Shown here: piece after piece, positions 8,308-15,880 of the stretch
How the letters are laid out: each line of letters starts with the position of its first letter
How positions within the stretch are numbered: the stretch's first letter is position 1
Source of the DNA: Rhizobium sp. Q54
GTDB lineage: Bacteria; Pseudomonadota; Alphaproteobacteria; Reyranellales; Reyranellaceae
DNA: 52,847 nt
Direction of reading: 5' to 3'
Assembly (NCBI GenBank): GCA_945903635.1
Contig: CAMDOT010000012.1
Coordinates: forward strand, 1 to 52,847
Position numbers and translations under genes: made by a program
The notes under the pieces: model-generated
Database searches by the model: none
What the model was told of the DNA's origin: nothing
The model's input: the letters and a program-made list of their open reading frames with translations, nothing else

Positions 8308-8622
8308 CTACATGTCGCGGGCGCGTTTCGTCTCCCAACCGCTGACCTGCGCCTCGGCTTCCTCATGGGAAATTCCGTAACGGGTCTGGATCTTGCCGAC
8401 GAGCTGGTCGCGCCGTCCCTCGATCGCCAGGAGGTCGTCGTCGGTCAGCTTGCCCCACTGCTCCTTCACGGCGCCCTTGCTCTGGGTCCAGCTGCCCTTG
8501 ATCTTCTCCCACATCGTCTTGGCGTCGTTCTGCGTCGTGGTTTGGCCGGTGGTCTGCGCATAAGCCGTGACGGGTAGCGCGGCAGCAGCGAGGCACACAG
8601 CCAGAATCGAAAGTGAGCGCAT
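8308..8622 (-). CDS. Exported CsbD-like general stress protein
   Basis: A 104-residue protein with a signal peptide (about 1-22, ending TAYA) followed by a CsbD-like helical domain: MWEKIKGSWTQSKGAVKEQW, then LTDDDLLAIEGRRDQLVGKIQ. CsbD proteins are induced in general stress responses, but their molecular role is unknown; export is a less common variant. AGGAGA five bases before the ATG at 8622 fixes the start. A GCAAC-N16-CGTT element 47-71 bases upstream resembles an EcfG promoter. The FRDP-TG gene follows in the same direction. Confidence 0.85.
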   Translation of the reverse strand: MRSLSILAVCLAAAALPVTAYAQTTGQTTTQNDAKTMWEKIKGSWTQSKGAVKEQWGKLTDDDLLAIEGRRDQLVGKIQTRYGISHEEAEAQVSGWETKRARDM

Positions 8623-8668
8623 CTTATTCTCCTGTCGCTGATGAGTGGCGGATCGCCGATGACTTCTC

Positions 8669-8693
8669 AACGACCGCGATCTTCCGAGGTTGC
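8669..8693 (-). promoter_or_regulatory. EcfG-like promoter variant upstream of csbD-like gene
   Basis: On the minus strand GCAAC (8693-8689), exactly 16 bases, then CGTT (8672-8669). It differs from the EcfG consensus GGAAC only at the second base. The position, about 47 bases before the ATG, is right for a promoter. The same variant precedes the neighbouring 47-residue peptide gene. Confidence 0.5.
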
Positions 8694-8694
8694 C

Positions 8695-8838
8695 TCAGAG
8701 GAACCGCAGGAAGACGACGATCGGCACGATGATCAGCACTGCTGCGTAAAGGTCGAGTAGTTCGCCTTCCAGCAGCCGGTTGATGGCCCTGTCCTGGTTC
8801 CCGTTGCTCGAGGCCCTGGGGGGAACGGTCGAATTCAT
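8695..8838 (-). CDS. 47-residue single-span membrane peptide
   Basis: A small protein with a polar N-terminal half (MNSTVPPRASSNGNQDR) and one C-terminal membrane helix (YAAVLIIVPIVVFLRFL). No family is recognised. GGAGG five bases before the ATG and a promoter-like element GCAAC-N16-CGTT just upstream support it as a real gene rather than a chance frame. It lies between the hybrid kinase and csbD-like genes on the same strand. The tail-anchored layout suggests a membrane-associated stress effector; that is inference. Confidence 0.7.
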   Translation of the reverse strand: MNSTVPPRASSNGNQDRAINRLLEGELLDLYAAVLIIVPIVVFLRFL

Positions 8839-8867
8839 TTCGCCCTCCGCTGATCGCATAGCAAGGC

Positions 8868-8892
8868 AACGCCAGGCTGCGGGAGGGGTTGC
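8868..8892 (-). promoter_or_regulatory. EcfG-like promoter variant upstream of the 47-residue peptide
   Basis: On the minus strand GCAAC (8892-8888), 16 bases, then CGTT (8871-8868), placing a transcript start roughly 20 bases before the ATG at 8838. The -35 part again carries GCAAC rather than GGAAC. Confidence 0.5.
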
Positions 8893-8908
8893 AGGAGCCA
8901 CGCAGATT

Positions 8909-11461
8909 TCAGACGGCGTCGGCGGTCCGGGCGGCGTGGTCGAGGACCTGCTGCAGGTCGACCGAGGAATAGGGCTTGGTGATGAATTGCCAGCCATCCG
9001 GCTGCCCATCGGGCCGGCCATAGCCGCTGGCGATGACCACCGGCAGCTTGGAGTAGCGCCGGCCCACTTCGGCGGCGAGATCCTCGCCACTCATCCCCGG
9101 CAGACCGAGATCCGTCAGCAACAGGTCGAACGTGTCGTCCCGGGCCAGTATTTCGAGAGCCTGTTCGGCGCTGCCGACACCCTCCACCGAGCAGCCGAGA
9201 CGTTCCAGCATGTCGGAAACCGACATGCGGAGAAGGACCTCGTCCTCCACAAGCAGGACACGGCGAGGCGCCCCGATGGCGGCCTCAGCCTGGAGCGGTA
9301 TTGCCTGCGGCTGCGTCCGGCGCGCGGCCAGTACACCGCGTATTTTCGCCGCCAGCGCATCGCTGCCATAGGGCTTGGCGATCAGGGAATAATCCCTGTT
9401 ACCCTGCTCCGGGATCAGATCCCTGGCATATCCGGAGGTGAGCAGGACGGCGATATCGGGCTGCAGACGCTGCGCCAGCCGCACCATCTCCATGACCGGC
9501 GTCGCGCCAGGCATCACGATATCGGTAAACAGGAGGTCGAACTCGGCGCCGCCATTCAGCAACGCAACCGCTGCATCGGCGTTCTCGGCGGACGTTACCC
9601 GATAACCCCAGCCCTTGAGCATATCGACGACCGCGAGCCTCACATCGTCGTGGTCTTCGACCACCAGAATGCGTTCCCTGCCCGTCGGTGTCGTCGTCGC
9701 ATCCACCTGCCTCTCGGCGACCGCGTCGAGCGTCCGAGGAAGATAGAGCTTCACACTCGTGCCCTGGCCGATGGCGCTGTCGATGCGGATATGTCCGCTG
9801 GACTGGCGGACGAAGCCGTACACCATGCTGAGTCCGAGGCCCGTACCCTTGCCATCGCGCTTGGTCGTGAAGAACGGATCGAACGCCTGGGCGGCAACGT
9901 CGGGGGGCATCCCTGTACCGGTGTCACTCACCGCGACGAGAAGGTAGGGACCCGGCGTCACGTCGGGATGCAGCGTCGCGTAGCGCTGGTCGAGAGTGGC
10001 ATTGGAGACCTCGACCTTCACCGTGCCGCCATCGGGCATGGCGTCGCGTGCATTGATCGCCAGATTGAGGATCGCGTTCTCGAGCTGGCCGGGATCGATT
10101 TTCGCATTCCAGGCATCTTCGGCGATCGCCAGCTCCATGATGACCCGTTCGCCGAGCGAGTGGCGAAGCAGGTCGGTGAGATCCGACAACAATCGTGCGA
10201 CGTCGGTGGGCTGCGGCGCCAACGGCTGGCGCCTCGCAAAGGCCAGGAGCTGGTGGGTCAGCCGTGCGCCCCGCTCCGCCGCCGCCATGGCGCTCCGTAG
10301 CCGGGCAAGCATCCCGGGATTGGCCGAGGCTTCAGCTCGCACGAGTTCGAGGTTCGCCTGCACGACCTGAAGGATGTTGTTGAAATCGTGCGCCATGCCG
10401 CCAGTAAGCTGGCCGATCGCCTCCATTTTCTGTCCCTGATGCAGGGCCGCTTCGTCGCGCAGCTTTTCAGTGATGTCGACACAGCGCACGACCACGCCGC
10501 CGCCCGACATCTCGCCGCGCGAGACCTCGTAGTCCCGACCATCGTACGAAACGCGGGCGATCGACGGCTGCTCAGGTGCATTGCCATCGAGTTTCAATGG
10601 ATCGAGCAGGGCGCGCATCGACGGCGACCGATCCGATAGCAACTGATCCCGCGTCAAGGGACCGTGCTTGGCGGGATCCCAGCCTGCAAGCTGCAAGAGG
10701 GGTTCGTTCCAAGCCACGACCGTGCCGTCGGAATCGATCACGAAAATCGGATCTCGCAGACTCTCTAGGGTCGTCATGAGCAGCTTAGAACGCGTGATCA
10801 GTTCGCGCTGCGCACGTTCAAGGCGGCCGGCCCCGGTGATGACGATCACCATGCCGGCAATGAGGCACACGAAAGCCCCCCCCATGACGAGCAAGCCGGC
10901 GATATCGGACTTGGCCTGCTCGGACCGCAGCGTCGCCAGCCGCTGCGCCAACAGAAGTCGCTGGCCTTCGGCGAACGTGTCCCCCATCCGGCGGATCTGC
11001 TCCATGGTCGCTCCGGACGCTCCGGTGCGGGTCAAGGCGAGGGCGGCGTCGCGGCCATAGAGCCGATAAGCCGCCACGGCATCACGGAGCCTTTCGAGTT
11101 TTTCGGCTGCGAGGCCGCGAAACTCCCGGACCAGCATCGCCGCCGCCGGATCGGCGGAGGCGGCCACCTCGAGCTGGCGCAGGCTGGCCTCGATGTGCAG
11201 GCGCGCCTGTTCGTAGGGGCCGAGAGCGGCCGGATCACCGGTCAGAAGATAGCCCTGCTGGCCGAGTTCGGCGCCCTGCAGGGCGACGACGGTTTCGCGC
11301 ATCAGGGACATGGTCTCGTAGTTGCCGACCACCAAGCGCTGCTGCCGGGCGGCAGAATTGGAATGGGTAATGGCGAGCATGGCGCCGGTGGCTATCAGCA
11401 CAATAATCGTCAATCCGACGATCAGGCCGATCGAGCGCGCAGTGCGCGATGCGCTAGGCAT
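8909..11461 (-). CDS. Hybrid sensor histidine kinase with two receiver domains
   Basis: An 850-residue membrane sensor. In order: helix about 9-31; CHASE3-like helical sensor (about 45-185, with QGAELGQQGYLLTGDP); second helix about 188-210; PAS domain about 225-330; HisKA dimerisation domain with phosphoacceptor H358 in GGMAHDFNN; a complete HATPase domain (NLAINARDAM, SDTGTGM, GTGLGLSMVYGF); and two receivers with phosphorylatable D647 (FTDIVMPG) and D784 (LTDLGLPG). The ATG at 11461 lies inside the last codons of the upstream kinase gene (8-base overlap), so it is the third gene of the phyR-kinase-hybrid kinase operon. Such kinases can modulate PhyR phosphorylation, but the signal and partner are not shown by the sequence. 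Confidence 0.88.
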   Translation of the reverse strand: MPSASRTARSIGLIVGLTIIVLIATGAMLAITHSNSAARQQRLVVGNYETMSLMRETVVALQGAELGQQGYLLTGDPAALGPYEQARLHIEASLRQLEVAASADPAAAMLVREFRGLAAEKLERLRDAVAAYRLYGRDAALALTRTGASGATMEQIRRMGDTFAEGQRLLLAQRLATLRSEQAKSDIAGLLVMGGAFVCLIAGMVIVITGAGRLERAQRELITRSKLLMTTLESLRDPIFVIDSDGTVVAWNEPLLQLAGWDPAKHGPLTRDQLLSDRSPSMRALLDPLKLDGNAPEQPSIARVSYDGRDYEVSRGEMSGGGVVVRCVDITEKLRDEAALHQGQKMEAIGQLTGGMAHDFNNILQVVQANLELVRAEASANPGMLARLRSAMAAAERGARLTHQLLAFARRQPLAPQPTDVARLLSDLTDLLRHSLGERVIMELAIAEDAWNAKIDPGQLENAILNLAINARDAMPDGGTVKVEVSNATLDQRYATLHPDVTPGPYLLVAVSDTGTGMPPDVAAQAFDPFFTTKRDGKGTGLGLSMVYGFVRQSSGHIRIDSAIGQGTSVKLYLPRTLDAVAERQVDATTTPTGRERILVVEDHDDVRLAVVDMLKGWGYRVTSAENADAAVALLNGGAEFDLLFTDIVMPGATPVMEMVRLAQRLQPDIAVLLTSGYARDLIPEQGNRDYSLIAKPYGSDALAAKIRGVLAARRTQPQAIPLQAEAAIGAPRRVLLVEDEVLLRMSVSDMLERLGCSVEGVGSAEQALEILARDDTFDLLLTDLGLPGMSGEDLAAEVGRRYSKLPVVIASGYGRPDGQPDGWQFITKPYSSVDLQQVLDHAARTADAV

Positions 11462-13181
11462 CCGTGGCCTGCTCGGTCGCCACCGGGAAAGTGACGACGA
11501 TGCGCGTGCCGCCGCCGTCGCGCGCCATGACCACCACGTCGCCTCCAAGCTGCGTCGCCAGTCCCCGGATCAAGGTCAGGCCGAACACGCCCCGGCCGCC
11601 CGCCCGCATCGCGCTGCCGTGCCGGTCCAGGCCGTTGTCTTCGATGACGAAAGTAACCTGTCCGTCGCTTTCAGCCGCCTCGATCCGAATCTCGGGCGTC
11701 GTGACGCCGCTGAAATCGTGACGCAGGGCTGCACTCACGGCCTCGGTTACGATCAGTCCCACCGGGATGGCCGTGTCGGGTCCAACCGCCATGATCGGCG
11801 CGCGGATATGGAAGCGCGGCGACGAGGAATTGGCGTTGGCATCCGCGACTGAGATTTGCCGCACCAGATCGCTGATGAAACGCTGGAAATCGACTAGCGC
11901 CCAACTGGTGCGCTCATAGAGGTGTCGATGCAGGATCGAAAGCGTGAGAACCCGATTCTGGGCATCGCCGAAGTAGCGGCGGATCCGTGGCGAGCGGATT
12001 TCGCCAGCCTGCAGATTCAGCAGACTCGAGATCATCTGCAGGTTGTTCTTAACCCGGTGATGAATCTCACGAAGCATGTGGTCGCGCTGCTCTAGTCCGG
12101 CCCGGAGTTCGGCCTCGCGGCTGGAGATCGCCGCGGCCATCGCCGTCACACCCTCGCCAACCGCCATCAGTTCGGGGGTCCATGGCCGCGGCGGCGCGAA
12201 GTCCAGGGCTTCACCCCGGCTGACCTTGCCGGCGAAATTCTGGATGTAGCGCAGGGGGCGCACACACCAGCGATCGGCGCCAAACCAGACCGCCGCAAGC
12301 GACACGAGAAGAGCGAGGACCACGAGAATCAGCCCGCTCCCAGCGCGCGCAAGGACAAGGACGCCCTGCTCCACGGGCACGGCCGCGATGACGAAAATAG
12401 CGCTTCCGACCAAAGGACGGAGGCCGAATTCGTAAAGCGTTCCATCCTGACCATAGTCATTGAAGGAGGTCAGCTTTCCGGCAATCGCCGCGGCGATCCG
12501 GGGGGCGAGCGGCAAGGTCCGGGCGGCCTCCGCACTGGCGCCAATCGAAGCGCCATTGTGATCAATCAGCGCTACCGTCACCCCTGCTTCGGTTGGCGCC
12601 GAGAAGATCGTGTTGGCCAAACTAGCGACCGAAATGCCGATGGCGCACATGCCGGCGAATTCGCTCCCGCGCAGGATCGGCAGTGCCACAGGAATTACGG
12701 CGAGTCCGGTTGCCCGACTGGCGACGGGAGCGCCGACAGCAAACGCCTTGCTGTCGCGGACCTGGCCGAATATCGCCCGGTCGGCAAAGCTCATGCCGGC
12801 GACGGTCGCCGAACTCGAGCAGCGCGCGATTCCCTTCCCATCGGTAACCAACGCGGCTGAATAATCAGAGGGAAACATCTTCAGAATGCCGTCGAGATAA
12901 ATTTCGCAGCCGGTGACGTCTGACGGCGCCGCCTCCGGAGCTGCACTCTTCGAGACGGCGGCGTCCGAACAGATCGCCGGCAGCATCCGTCGCGTGCCTT
13001 CGATCACCGAGCCTTGGCGCACGACGGCAAGTTCGGCCATCGACGCCACGGTCGCGGCGCGTTGTCGTTCCAGGGTCCGCAAGCCGTTGTCGGCATCCCA
13101 GGCCGCAAGGCCCAGCACAGGCAGAAACGCCACGACCACCAGCATGGCCAGCTTCGAGCGCAGCGACCATCGGGCCGACAT
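11454..13181 (-). CDS. HisKA_2-type sensor kinase linked to PhyR, with degenerate N-box
   Basis: A 575-residue membrane sensor downstream of phyR. Helix about 11-29, a periplasmic sensor of Cache type (about 30-270), second helix about 280-300, HAMP-like linker, then a HisKA_2 domain with the histidine pair at 374-375 in REIHHRVKNNLQ and an HATPase domain. This class phosphorylates PhyR-type regulators. The N-box reads LIVTEAVSAALRHDF, where active relatives have LIVNELVTNALKH, so the usual magnesium-binding asparagine is an alanine; EDNG and the glycine-rich lid remain. It may be a weak kinase or a phosphatase/regulatory partner. It starts 12 bases after phyR with only a weak ribosome site and overlaps the hybrid kinase gene. 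Confidence 0.87.
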   Translation of the reverse strand: MSARWSLRSKLAMLVVVAFLPVLGLAAWDADNGLRTLERQRAATVASMAELAVVRQGSVIEGTRRMLPAICSDAAVSKSAAPEAAPSDVTGCEIYLDGILKMFPSDYSAALVTDGKGIARCSSSATVAGMSFADRAIFGQVRDSKAFAVGAPVASRATGLAVIPVALPILRGSEFAGMCAIGISVASLANTIFSAPTEAGVTVALIDHNGASIGASAEAARTLPLAPRIAAAIAGKLTSFNDYGQDGTLYEFGLRPLVGSAIFVIAAVPVEQGVLVLARAGSGLILVVLALLVSLAAVWFGADRWCVRPLRYIQNFAGKVSRGEALDFAPPRPWTPELMAVGEGVTAMAAAISSREAELRAGLEQRDHMLREIHHRVKNNLQMISSLLNLQAGEIRSPRIRRYFGDAQNRVLTLSILHRHLYERTSWALVDFQRFISDLVRQISVADANANSSSPRFHIRAPIMAVGPDTAIPVGLIVTEAVSAALRHDFSGVTTPEIRIEAAESDGQVTFVIEDNGLDRHGSAMRAGGRGVFGLTLIRGLATQLGGDVVVMARDGGGTRIVVTFPVATEQATDA

Positions 13182-13193
13182 CCGTCGGGCCGG

Positions 13194-13994
13194 CTAGATC
13201 GATACGGTATGGAGCGCCTGTGCGATCGCCGCGCGAAGGAGATCGGGATCGAACGGCTTCGAAATCACGAAGGCCGGCTCGACCCGCTTGCCGGTCAGCA
13301 ACCGCTCTGGAAAGCCGGTGACGAAGATAACCGGCACCGTCATGGCCTTCATGATCTCATTGACCGCGGAGATGCCGCTGTCGGCGCCGCGGAGCTGAAT
13401 GTCGGCCAGCACGAGATGCGGCGAATGCTTCTTCGCCAGCTCGACCGCTGCCTTTTCCGTGGCGGCAATGCCTACGACTTCGTGGCCCGCATTGCGGACG
13501 ATGTCGGCGACGTCGAGCGCAATGATTGCCTCGTCCTCGATCACCAGAATACGAACCGACGCCACGCGGCGCAGTTCGTCACGCGCCTCCTTGAGGCTGC
13601 TTTCGGCGGCATCGATGTCGATGCCCAGAATCTCCGCGGTGTCACCGACGGTGAAGCCTTCCAGCACCGTCAACAACAACACCTGCCGCGGCAGCGGCGC
13701 CATGTCCGTCAAGGACTCCTTGAGACGTCCGCTGACACTGTCTCCGCCGGAGCCAGGCTGCTCGAGCCTGCCGAACGGCTGCTGAAGGCTGTGGAACAAT
13801 TTGAAGACGCCGAGTTTCGTGTCCGCTGTCTTGGCGATCAGTTCCGGCTGCTGGACGGCGACCTCGGCGCAGAGGCGGACCCATTCATCACCGCGCTTTT
13901 GCGAACCGCTGACGGCTCGTGCATAGCGCCGCAAAAACGGCAGCGTTCTGGTGATCGATTCGGATAGGTTCTTCTTCACGGACTCGTCTGGCAC
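13194..13994 (-). CDS. phyR: General stress response anti-anti-sigma regulator PhyR
   Basis: The partner-switch of the alphaproteobacterial general stress response: when phosphorylated it binds NepR and frees EcfG sigma factors. The 266-residue length is standard. Residues about 1-145 form the sigma-like domain (sigma2-like helix RTLPFLRRYARAVSG, sigma4-like LPRQVLLLTVLEGF). Residues about 147-266 form a receiver with acidic pocket ED at 153-154, phosphoacceptor D198, and the FATGUY-type motif FVTGFPE (about 224-230) with K246. The GTG at 13994 is supported by GAGGGAG about seven bases upstream and gives the family length. It heads an operon with the two kinases and is divergent from the sigma factor and nepR genes. 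Confidence 0.95.
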   Translation of the reverse strand: MPDESVKKNLSESITRTLPFLRRYARAVSGSQKRGDEWVRLCAEVAVQQPELIAKTADTKLGVFKLFHSLQQPFGRLEQPGSGGDSVSGRLKESLTDMAPLPRQVLLLTVLEGFTVGDTAEILGIDIDAAESSLKEARDELRRVASVRILVIEDEAIIALDVADIVRNAGHEVVGIAATEKAAVELAKKHSPHLVLADIQLRGADSGISAVNEIMKAMTVPVIFVTGFPERLLTGKRVEPAFVISKPFDPDLLRAAIAQALHTVSI

Positions 13995-14132
13995 GTCGTT
14001 CTCCCTCTTCGCGCGATCACAGGTAGCCAAATGCCCGAGCGGACGGCGTTCCGACCATACGGCACGCGTCGCCCGCCTATCCAGAGGCACAGCAAAATGA
14101 GGCGGCACAGGCTACCACCTTTGACACCATTT

Positions 14133-14145
14133 GTTTCTTTGAAAC
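14133..14145. repeat. Palindrome GTTTC-TTT-GAAAC in the phyR leader
   Basis: A perfect 5-base inverted repeat with a 3-base centre. On the minus strand it sits within two copies of CAAAGAAA. It lies between the 27-residue peptide gene and phyR (13995-14189), a 195-base stretch in which I see no further gene. It could be a regulator site for phyR. Confidence 0.3.
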
Positions 14146-14189
14146 GTGCCCTTTCTTTGACGCGCGAGCCCGACAGCGGCGTCGGTTGG

Positions 14190-14273
14190 CTAGTGAAGCC
14201 AGCCCAATACCCACATCAGAAGAAGTATGGGAATTGGAACTCCCAACAGCCACAACAGCGCTCCGCGTCCCAT
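14190..14273 (-). CDS. 27-residue hydrophobic membrane microprotein
   Basis: The frame encodes 27 residues beginning MGRGALLWLLGVPIPILLL and ending WLH, a single membrane helix with a Gly-Val-Pro-Ile-Pro kink. Very short proteins of this look are common near stress genes in Alphaproteobacteria, as I recall, but have no known function. Support for a real gene is strong for its size: GAGGAG eight bases before the ATG, and an exact EcfG promoter 33-57 bases upstream. It lies between phyR and the divergent sigma factor genes, so read-through from its promoter would also feed phyR. Confidence 0.75.
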   Translation of the reverse strand: MGRGALLWLLGVPIPILLLMWVLGWLH

Positions 14274-14305
14274 GCCGCATTCTCCTCATCAACCGACCGA
14301 GACAT

Positions 14306-14330
14306 AACGGCGGCAAAGGCAACAGGTTCC
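14306..14330 (-). promoter_or_regulatory. EcfG-type stress promoter of the 27-residue peptide (and possibly phyR)
   Basis: Minus-strand GGAAC (14330-14326), exactly 16 bases, CGTT (14309-14306): a perfect match to the EcfG consensus. The predicted transcript starts near 14299, just before the GAGGAG ribosome site of the peptide. Because no terminator separates the peptide from phyR, this could be the autoregulatory promoter of the stress circuit. Confidence 0.8.
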
Positions 14331-14559
14331 CTGACGAATTGACCTTCCTGTGGGTCATTGATCCGGCGCCAGTTCATGACGCGTTCCGTTTGGGTGGATT
14401 GGCGTGTATTGGCCGGTTCGGCACCAACGCGGTAGCACAGGCGAGGTCGCCGCCGGATCCTGGTTGGGGACTTTTGCTTGGCGCGCGCGGCACGACCACC
14501 CACATTGGAAAGGGACGGGCGCTCGTCAGCGCTCTGCTTGTGAAGGAACTGCCCGCTCG

Positions 14560-15027
14560 ATGATTAGGGACGACATCGTAGCCTTGCTGCCGGACTTGCG
14601 CGCCTTCGCGCGCTTCATGTGCCGGGAGCGCGAGGCAGCCGACGACCTCGTGCAGAACACCGTCCTTGCCGCACTCGACAAGCAGAGCCAGTTCACCGCC
14701 GGCACGAATCTCAAAGCCTGGATGTTCACGATCATGCGCAACCGCTTCTATTCGGATTTGCGCACGCAAAGCCGCCGCCCGGTGTCGGTCGACACCGACT
14801 CGGTCGCACCGCTGGCCGCCGTCGACAATCCCGAAGCGGCAATCGCCATGAAGGAACTGTCGTCGGCGCTGTGGCAGCTCAGCGCGCAGGCACGGGAGGC
14901 GCTCATCCTGGTGGGCGCCAGCGGCTTCTCCTACGACGAAGCCTCGCGTCTGTGCGGCTGCACGGTGGGCACGCTGAAGGTCCGGGTTTCCCGGGCGCGC
15001 AAGCAGCTGGCGAAACAATTGGGCTAA
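14560..15027 (+). CDS. ecfG: EcfG-type (general stress) RNA polymerase sigma factor, copy 1
   Basis: A 155-residue ECF sigma factor of the PhyR/NepR-controlled group. Region 2 covers about 7-70 (FARFMCREREAADDLVQNT, TNLKAWMFTIMRNRFYSDLR) and region 4 about 98-150 (QAREALILVGASGFSYDEA, VGTLKVRVSRARKQL). The phrase LILVGASGFSYDEA is characteristic of EcfG proteins. The start at 14560 follows AAGGAA by about 11 bases. It directs polymerase to GGAAC-N16-CGTT promoters, of which several occur nearby. It is divergent from phyR and followed after 116 bases by a second sigma factor. I found no consensus EcfG promoter directly before it. Confidence 0.9.
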   Translation: MIRDDIVALLPDLRAFARFMCREREAADDLVQNTVLAALDKQSQFTAGTNLKAWMFTIMRNRFYSDLRTQSRRPVSVDTDSVAPLAAVDNPEAAIAMKELSSALWQLSAQAREALILVGASGFSYDEASRLCGCTVGTLKVRVSRARKQLAKQLG

Positions 15028-15143
15028 GCCGCCTCGGAAATACCATTATATTACAATGACTTAGAAATCGTCAGGCGGCGATGTAACCTTTTGCCCCTCC
15101 CCGGCATTGTTTCAGGACACAACGGTCTTGCGAGGAGAAGCTC

Positions 15144-15752
15144 ATGGCCATCGAAACTTCCAACGAAACTTCGACGACCCACACTTCTACCGACACCGGC
15201 GTTGGCGACTTCCACCAGCAGCTGACCTCGATCCTCCCGCGTCTGCGCATCTATGCCCTGTCTCTGACACGCAACCGCGATCAGGCCGACGATCTGGTTC
15301 ATGACACCGTGGTCAAGGCGCTGGCCGGTCGTCAAAGCTTCCAGCTCGGCACCAACCTCGCGGCGTGGCTGTTTCGCATTCAGCGCAACGAGTTCATTTC
15401 CGGCCTGCGCCGCCTACGTCCGACCGTTCCGGTCGACACGACGGTCGCCGAGTCGCTCTCGCATCCCCCGCACCAGGAAAGCGGACTGATCATGCGCGAG
15501 TTCCTGACCGCCTTCGCGAAGCTGGCGCCGACACAGCGCGAGGCGCTGTTGCTGGCGGTCGTCGAGGGGCAACCCTATGACGTCATCGCCGCGCACACCG
15601 GCGTGTCGGTGGGTACGGTGAAGAGCCGAATCTCGCGCGCCCGCGACAGGCTCGAGCACCTGCTGACGGATGGCGATACCGAACCGAAGTCGGACAATAT
15701 CGCCGACGAGGGTACCGCGACGGCCTCCGAAGCCCACTCCGCAGCTCCGTGA
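15144..15752 (+). CDS. EcfG-like RNA polymerase sigma factor, copy 2
   Basis: A 202-residue ECF sigma factor related to copy 1. An extra Ser/Thr-rich N-terminal stretch (1-20) and an acidic C-terminal tail (about 176-202) flank region 2 (LPRLRIYALSLTRNRDQADD, TNLAAWLFRIQRNEF) and region 4 (PTQREALLLAVVEGQPYDV, VGTVKSRISRARDRL). GAGGAGAAG lies at ideal distance from the ATG. Lacking the FSYDEA signature of copy 1, it may read variant promoters or respond differently to NepR; that is inference. The leader at 15028-15143 includes an AT-rich stretch but no EcfG consensus. Confidence 0.87.
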   Translation: MAIETSNETSTTHTSTDTGVGDFHQQLTSILPRLRIYALSLTRNRDQADDLVHDTVVKALAGRQSFQLGTNLAAWLFRIQRNEFISGLRRLRPTVPVDTTVAESLSHPPHQESGLIMREFLTAFAKLAPTQREALLLAVVEGQPYDVIAAHTGVSVGTVKSRISRARDRLEHLLTDGDTEPKSDNIADEGTATASEAHSAAP

Positions 15753-15767
15753 CATCTTGAGCGGCTG

Positions 15768-15799
15768 GCCACATCTCCCAAAAGGGCTGGGGATGTGGC
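15768..15799 (+). terminator. Hairpin after sigma factor copy 2, no T-run
   Basis: GCCACATC at 15768-15775 pairs with GATGTGGC at 15792-15799, extended by CCC/GGG with a bulge. It lies between the sigma gene and nepR. With no T-run it is more likely an mRNA-processing or attenuation hairpin than a full terminator, allowing different levels of sigma and anti-sigma. Confidence 0.4.
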
Positions 15800-15880
15800 A
15801 TAGTGAGAGAATGTTATGGGGGAGTGCAGTGGAGCGGACAGGTCCCCTTCGAATGGCCTGCCCTCCATCGAAAGTACATC

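Noticed and set aside
14049..14058. GGAAC on the minus strand in the phyR leader as a second EcfG promoter
   Set aside because: At 16 or 17 bases downstream there is TTG rather than CGTT, so the -10 element is missing.
14186..14563. Frames on both strands of the phyR-ecfG gap (plus 14186-14563, minus 14216-14503)
   Set aside because: Both cover the 27-residue gene and its promoter, have no family features and lack ribosome sites. The short peptide is better supported.
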